Shown here piece after piece: positions 6,461 through 8,573 of a DNA stretch of 8,573 nt (its first letter is position 1; the number at the start of each line of letters is the position of its first letter). The notes below the pieces were generated by a model. The model had not been told where the DNA came from, did not search any database, and worked only from the letters and a program-made list of their open reading frames with translations. This DNA is from a bacterium (GTDB lineage Bacteria > Planctomycetota > J058 > JACQDU01), in contig JACQDU010000680.1 of assembly GCA_016200955.1 (NCBI GenBank), positions 1 to 8,573 of the forward strand, written 5' to 3'. The translations under genes were made by a program, and so were the position numbers.

Positions 6461-7723
6461 CTACTCGAGGTCCTTGCCGATGTCGGAGCGGTAGTAAGCG
6501 CCGTCGAAGGAAATCGTGCGGACGTGCTCGTAGGCTCGCGCTCGCGCGTGGGAGACGGTGTCGCCGAGCGCCGTCACCGTGAGGACGCGGCCGCCGTTCG
6601 TGACGACCTTGCCCATGCGTTTCGTCGTCCCGCCGTGGAAGACGGCGATCTCGCGCGAGTCGCTCTCGGCGAGGCCCAGGATCGGCTTCCCCGTCTCGTA
6701 CTTCCCCGGATATCCCGAGGACGTGACGACGACGCCGACCGCGGGGCGAGGGTCCCACTCGGGCTGGACGCGCTCGAGCGAGCCGTCCGTGGCTCCCATG
6801 AGGAGATCCACGAGGTCCGACTTGAGCCGGAGCATGAGAGGCTGCGTCTCCGGGTCGCCGAAGCGGACGTTGAACTCGAGGACGCGAGGGCCGCTCGGCG
6901 TGAGCATGAGGCCGGCGTAGAGGATCCCCTTCATGGGGTGCCCCTCGCGGTTCATGGCGTGGATCGCGGGGATCAGGACGCGCTGCTCGACGGTCGTCGT
7001 CGTCTCCTCGTCGAAGCCGGGAGCGGGGGAGACGGATCCCATGCCTCCCGTGTTCGGGCCCTGGTCGCCGTCGCAGGCTCTCTTGTAGTCGCGCGCCGTC
7101 TCGAGCACGACGAGCGTCTTCCCGTCCGTCACGACGAGGACGCTCGCCTCGGTTCCCTGGAGCGCTTCCTCGACGACGACCTCGTTGCCCGCGTCGCCGT
7201 AGACCTTCCGCTCCATGCAGTCGAGCAGGTGCTCGAGCGCGTCGTCGCGGTCCCTGGCGACGCGGACTCCCTTGCCCGCAGCCAGGCCGTCGGCCTTGAC
7301 GACGAGCGGATACTCCGCGCGATCGAGGTAAGCGCGCGCGTCGCGGAGGTTCTTGAAGACGCGGTAGTCCGCCGAAGGGATGTTGTGCTTCCGCATGAGG
7401 CCCTTCGCGAAGACCTTCGAGCCCTCGAGGCGCGCGGCGTCCTTCGTCGGGCCGAACGCCTTCCTCCCGGCGCGCTCGAGGCGGTCCACGAGGCCCATCG
7501 TGAGAGGGACCTCGGGGCCGACGACCGTCAGGTCGATCTTCTCTCCCATGGCGAAGGCGACGAGGGAGTCGATCTGCTCGGCCTTCGTGTCGACGCACTC
7601 CGCCACCTGGGCGCAGCCGGCGTTCCCCGGCGCCGCGTAGACCTTCGTCACGCGGGGTGACTGCGCGAGCTTCCAGCAGAGGGCGTGCTCGCGGGCGCCG
7701 GATCCGACGACGAGGACCTTCAT
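6461..7723 (-). CDS. purD: Phosphoribosylamine-glycine ligase (GARS)
   Basis: The protein has 420 residues, the usual full length, with ATG at 7721-7723 preceded by AAGGG. It catalyses the second step of de novo purine synthesis, joining glycine to 5-phosphoribosylamine with ATP in the cytoplasm. The N-terminal domain opens with 'MKVLVVGSGAREHAL' (1-15) and 'APGNAG' (31-36), followed by 'VVGPEVPL' (67-74). The ATP-grasp part has 'GPTKDAARLEGSK' (91-103), 'PLVVKADGLAAGKGV' (139-153), 'DGDQGPNTGGMGSVSPAP' (218-235) and the metal/ATP site 'EFNVRFGDPETQ' (283-294). The C-terminal domain carries 'SSGYPG' (335-340), 'FHGGT' (362-366) and 'GGRVLTVTALG' (377-387). All landmark motifs are intact. It is divergent from the DUF2293 gene, with which it shares a 43-base control region (counting to the GTG at 7767), and is followed by the prepilin-like gene, probably in one transcript. 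No other purine genes are in the window. Confidence 0.97.
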   Translation of the reverse strand: MKVLVVGSGAREHALCWKLAQSPRVTKVYAAPGNAGCAQVAECVDTKAEQIDSLVAFAMGEKIDLTVVGPEVPLTMGLVDRLERAGRKAFGPTKDAARLEGSKVFAKGLMRKHNIPSADYRVFKNLRDARAYLDRAEYPLVVKADGLAAGKGVRVARDRDDALEHLLDCMERKVYGDAGNEVVVEEALQGTEASVLVVTDGKTLVVLETARDYKRACDGDQGPNTGGMGSVSPAPGFDEETTTTVEQRVLIPAIHAMNREGHPMKGILYAGLMLTPSGPRVLEFNVRFGDPETQPLMLRLKSDLVDLLMGATDGSLERVQPEWDPRPAVGVVVTSSGYPGKYETGKPILGLAESDSREIAVFHGGTTKRMGKVVTNGGRVLTVTALGDTVSHARARAYEHVRTISFDGAYYRSDIGKDLE

Positions 7724-7731
7724 GCGGAGCC

Positions 7732-7760
7732 CTTATAGACTGACTCGGCCCCGAGGGAAA
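7732..7760 (-). promoter_or_regulatory. Possible purD promoter (-35 TTTCCC, -10 TATAAG)
   Basis: On the minus strand TTTCCC (7755-7760) and TATAAG (7732-7737) are separated by exactly 17 bases, and TATAAG is a rare AT-rich patch in this high-GC sequence. If used, transcription would begin almost at the purD ATG, giving a nearly leaderless message, which conflicts with the AAGGG ribosome site. The -35 match is poor, so this is tentative. Confidence 0.25.
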
Positions 7761-7761
7761 G

Positions 7762-7778
7762 CACAGGTGAGACCTGTG
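7762..7778. promoter_or_regulatory. Perfect 7-3-7 palindrome, possible operator
   Basis: CACAGGT (7762-7768), spacer GAG, ACCTGTG (7772-7778) is an exact dyad of the size bound by dimeric helix-turn-helix repressors. It lies in the divergent region between purD (start 7723) and the DUF2293 gene, immediately upstream of the tentative purD -35. It overlaps the GTG start proposed for the DUF2293 gene; if it is a real operator, a downstream start (ATG 7797 or GTG 7824) becomes more likely. No regulator gene is visible nearby. Confidence 0.4.
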
Positions 7779-8450
7779 TCGGTGTCGCTTGCGACGATGC
7801 GACGTGAGGCAAGAGAACGAAACGTGAGCCGGCGTCGGGAGAAGGATCCGCTCCAGGGAATCGGCCGGGGCGAGCTCTCGAAGCTCCCGGGCCACGTCTT
7901 CGTCCCGCGCGGCGACACAGCCCTCACGCGAGCGCTCCTCGAGCTGGGAGCGGTCCGGGTCATCCGGCGACTGGGCAAGCGACCGGAGCAGATCGGCGTC
8001 GCCGCTCTCCCCGAGGCGATCGAGCGCGCGAAGGCCGAGGTCGAGGAGAGCTCCCTTCGCCGCGAGGCGGCCCGGGAGCGCGGCCGCGCCTCCCGCGAGA
8101 AGGCCGAGCTCGCTTACCGGGACGCGTTCGGTCGAGAGCTGCGCCGCCTCTTTCCCTCGATGCCCGATTCCGATCGCGACGGGATCGTGCCCCGCTCGTG
8201 CGAGGTGTCCTCGCGGCGCGTCGGCCGGAGCGCGGCAGCGAAAGCCCTCGCCGAGAAGCCGATCCGGCTCGCGGTCCTCGCGTGGATCCGCCACGCTCAC
8301 ACGGACTACGACGCTCGCCTCCGCCGCGCGGGCCTTGGCCAGCGCTTCGGTCGAGCCGATCCCGCCGACCGGAAGAAGGCGCGAAGAGCGATCGAGCCCG
8401 AGGTCGCCGCGACGGCCGCTCGCTGGTCGTCTCCGGTCGTCTCCACGTAA
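7767..8450 (+). CDS. DUF2293-domain protein
   Basis: The protein has 227 residues from GTG 7767, chosen because GAGGG (7753-7757) lies 9 bases before it. ATG 7797 and GTG 7824 are possible shorter starts with weaker sites, and the first 20-30 residues carry no family signature. From about residue 36 the chain follows the bacterial DUF2293 pattern. 'LPGHVFVPRGDTALTRALLELGAVRV' (split here as 40-54 and 55-65) matches the '..LLPPGDAALTRRVK.AG' opening. A long, highly charged helix (82-127) comes next. The DUF2293 domain proper is at about 151-221: 'RVGRSAAAKALAEKPIRLAV' (151-170), then 'AWIRHAHTDYDARL' (172-185) and the Arg-rich helix 'DRKKARRAIEPEVAATAARW' (201-220). The biochemical function of the family is unknown; the basic composition would allow nucleic-acid binding, which is inference. 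The gene is followed 77 bases later by a serine recombinase on the same strand. No frameshift is seen. Confidence 0.82.
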   Translation: MRPVSVSLATMRREARERNVSRRREKDPLQGIGRGELSKLPGHVFVPRGDTALTRALLELGAVRVIRRLGKRPEQIGVAALPEAIERAKAEVEESSLRREAARERGRASREKAELAYRDAFGRELRRLFPSMPDSDRDGIVPRSCEVSSRRVGRSAAAKALAEKPIRLAVLAWIRHAHTDYDARLRRAGLGQRFGRADPADRKKARRAIEPEVAATAARWSSPVVST

Positions 8451-8527
8451 GCGTCCGGTAGAGCCGTGGGTGGTGAGCCTCGATCGTGGTGCGCGGGAGC
8501 CGGCGTTCGTGCCGATGATGATGTGGC

Positions 8528-8573
8528 ATGGGGAAGCGGGCGGCGATCTACGCCAGGGTGTCGACGCTCACGG
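8528..8573 (+). CDS. Serine recombinase (resolvase/integrase), N-terminal start only
   Basis: The last 46 bases encode 'MGKRAAIYARVSTLT' and run off the right edge. 'AIYARVST' is the hallmark first strand and active-site turn of the resolvase/invertase domain; Ser12 is the catalytic serine that attaches to DNA. In-frame TGA codons at 8516-8518 and 8519-8521 make ATG 8528 the first available start. No strong ribosome site is seen. Only 15 residues are visible, so a small resolvase cannot be told apart from a large serine integrase, although the 'RAAIYARVST' wording is common in large ones. It suggests that a mobile element or its integrase gene begins here. Confidence 0.75.
   Translation, partial: MGKRAAIYARVSTLT

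Noticed and set aside
5175..6494. A 439-residue plus-strand open frame opposite the prepilin-like gene
   Set aside because: It has no recognisable domain, is rich in Arg/Leu/Val/Glu, and is explained as the antisense shadow of a gene with a strong ribosome site.
6419..7660. A 413-residue plus-strand open frame opposite purD
   Set aside because: purD is unmistakable on the minus strand with all motifs in order; the opposite frame is a GC-driven shadow.
5226..8300. A single 1024-residue minus-strand protein ending in the prepilin-like domain
   Set aside because: The upstream part is an out-of-frame reading of purD and of the antisense of the DUF2293 gene. The ATG ending at 6428 with AAGGAGAG is the real start.
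7960..8529. A 189-residue minus-strand frame opposite the DUF2293 gene
   Set aside because: The product is a His/Arg/Pro-rich string without motif. The plus-strand reading has the DUF2293 pattern, including 'AWIRHAHTDYDARL'.
1..8573. CRISPR array, tRNA or rRNA genes
   Set aside because: No regularly spaced direct repeats, no cloverleaf with a GTTCRANNC arm and no rRNA signature were seen on reading either strand by eye.

Overview
This window comes from a high-GC bacterial chromosome in which several reading frames stay open over long stretches. The gene content points towards Planctomycetota. The main clue is a prepilin-like protein with a 'CANNLGQIA..Y' helix end and an 'NHSDGWNVVSVD' motif, as in DUF1559-type proteins. 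A bacterial eRF1-like protein, a YfhO-type membrane protein and a DUF2293 protein fit the same assignment. Acidobacteriota or Myxococcota cannot be excluded, and no rRNA or other phylogenetic marker is present.

Layout from left to right. (1) Positions 1-560, minus strand: the N-terminal part of a GAF-domain protein that runs off the left edge. (2) Positions 561-929: noncoding or degenerate DNA holding a perfect GC-rich hairpin (627-647) and a second hairpin just past the next operon's end. (3) Positions 930-4204, minus strand: a probable two-gene operon, a 686-residue YfhO-type membrane protein followed 44 bases later by a 389-residue bacterial eRF1-like protein with a zinc ribbon and no GGQ motif. 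(4) Positions 4327-4965, plus strand: a MobA/MocA-type nucleotidyltransferase divergent from the operon, followed by what looks like the frameshifted C-terminal end of a SUKH (SMI1/KNR4) immunity-type protein. (5) Positions 5139-5219: two hairpins between convergent transcription units. (6) Positions 5226-7723, minus strand: purD followed 32 bases later by a prepilin-like protein that appears to join two pilin-type domains in one chain. (7) Positions 7767-8450, plus strand: a DUF2293 protein divergent from purD, with a perfect 7-3-7 palindrome in the shared control region. (8) Positions 8528-8573, plus strand: the first codons of a serine recombinase that leaves the right edge.

Most genes are chromosomal housekeeping or envelope functions: purine synthesis, a lipid-linked or cell-surface membrane protein, and ribosome-associated quality control by family inference. 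The accessory signals are the SUKH remnant, the dispersed-repeat-like hairpins and the serine recombinase at the right end, where a mobile element may begin. I see no complete new defence or mobile system inside the window. The most unusual intact object is the double-pilin protein at 5226-6428.
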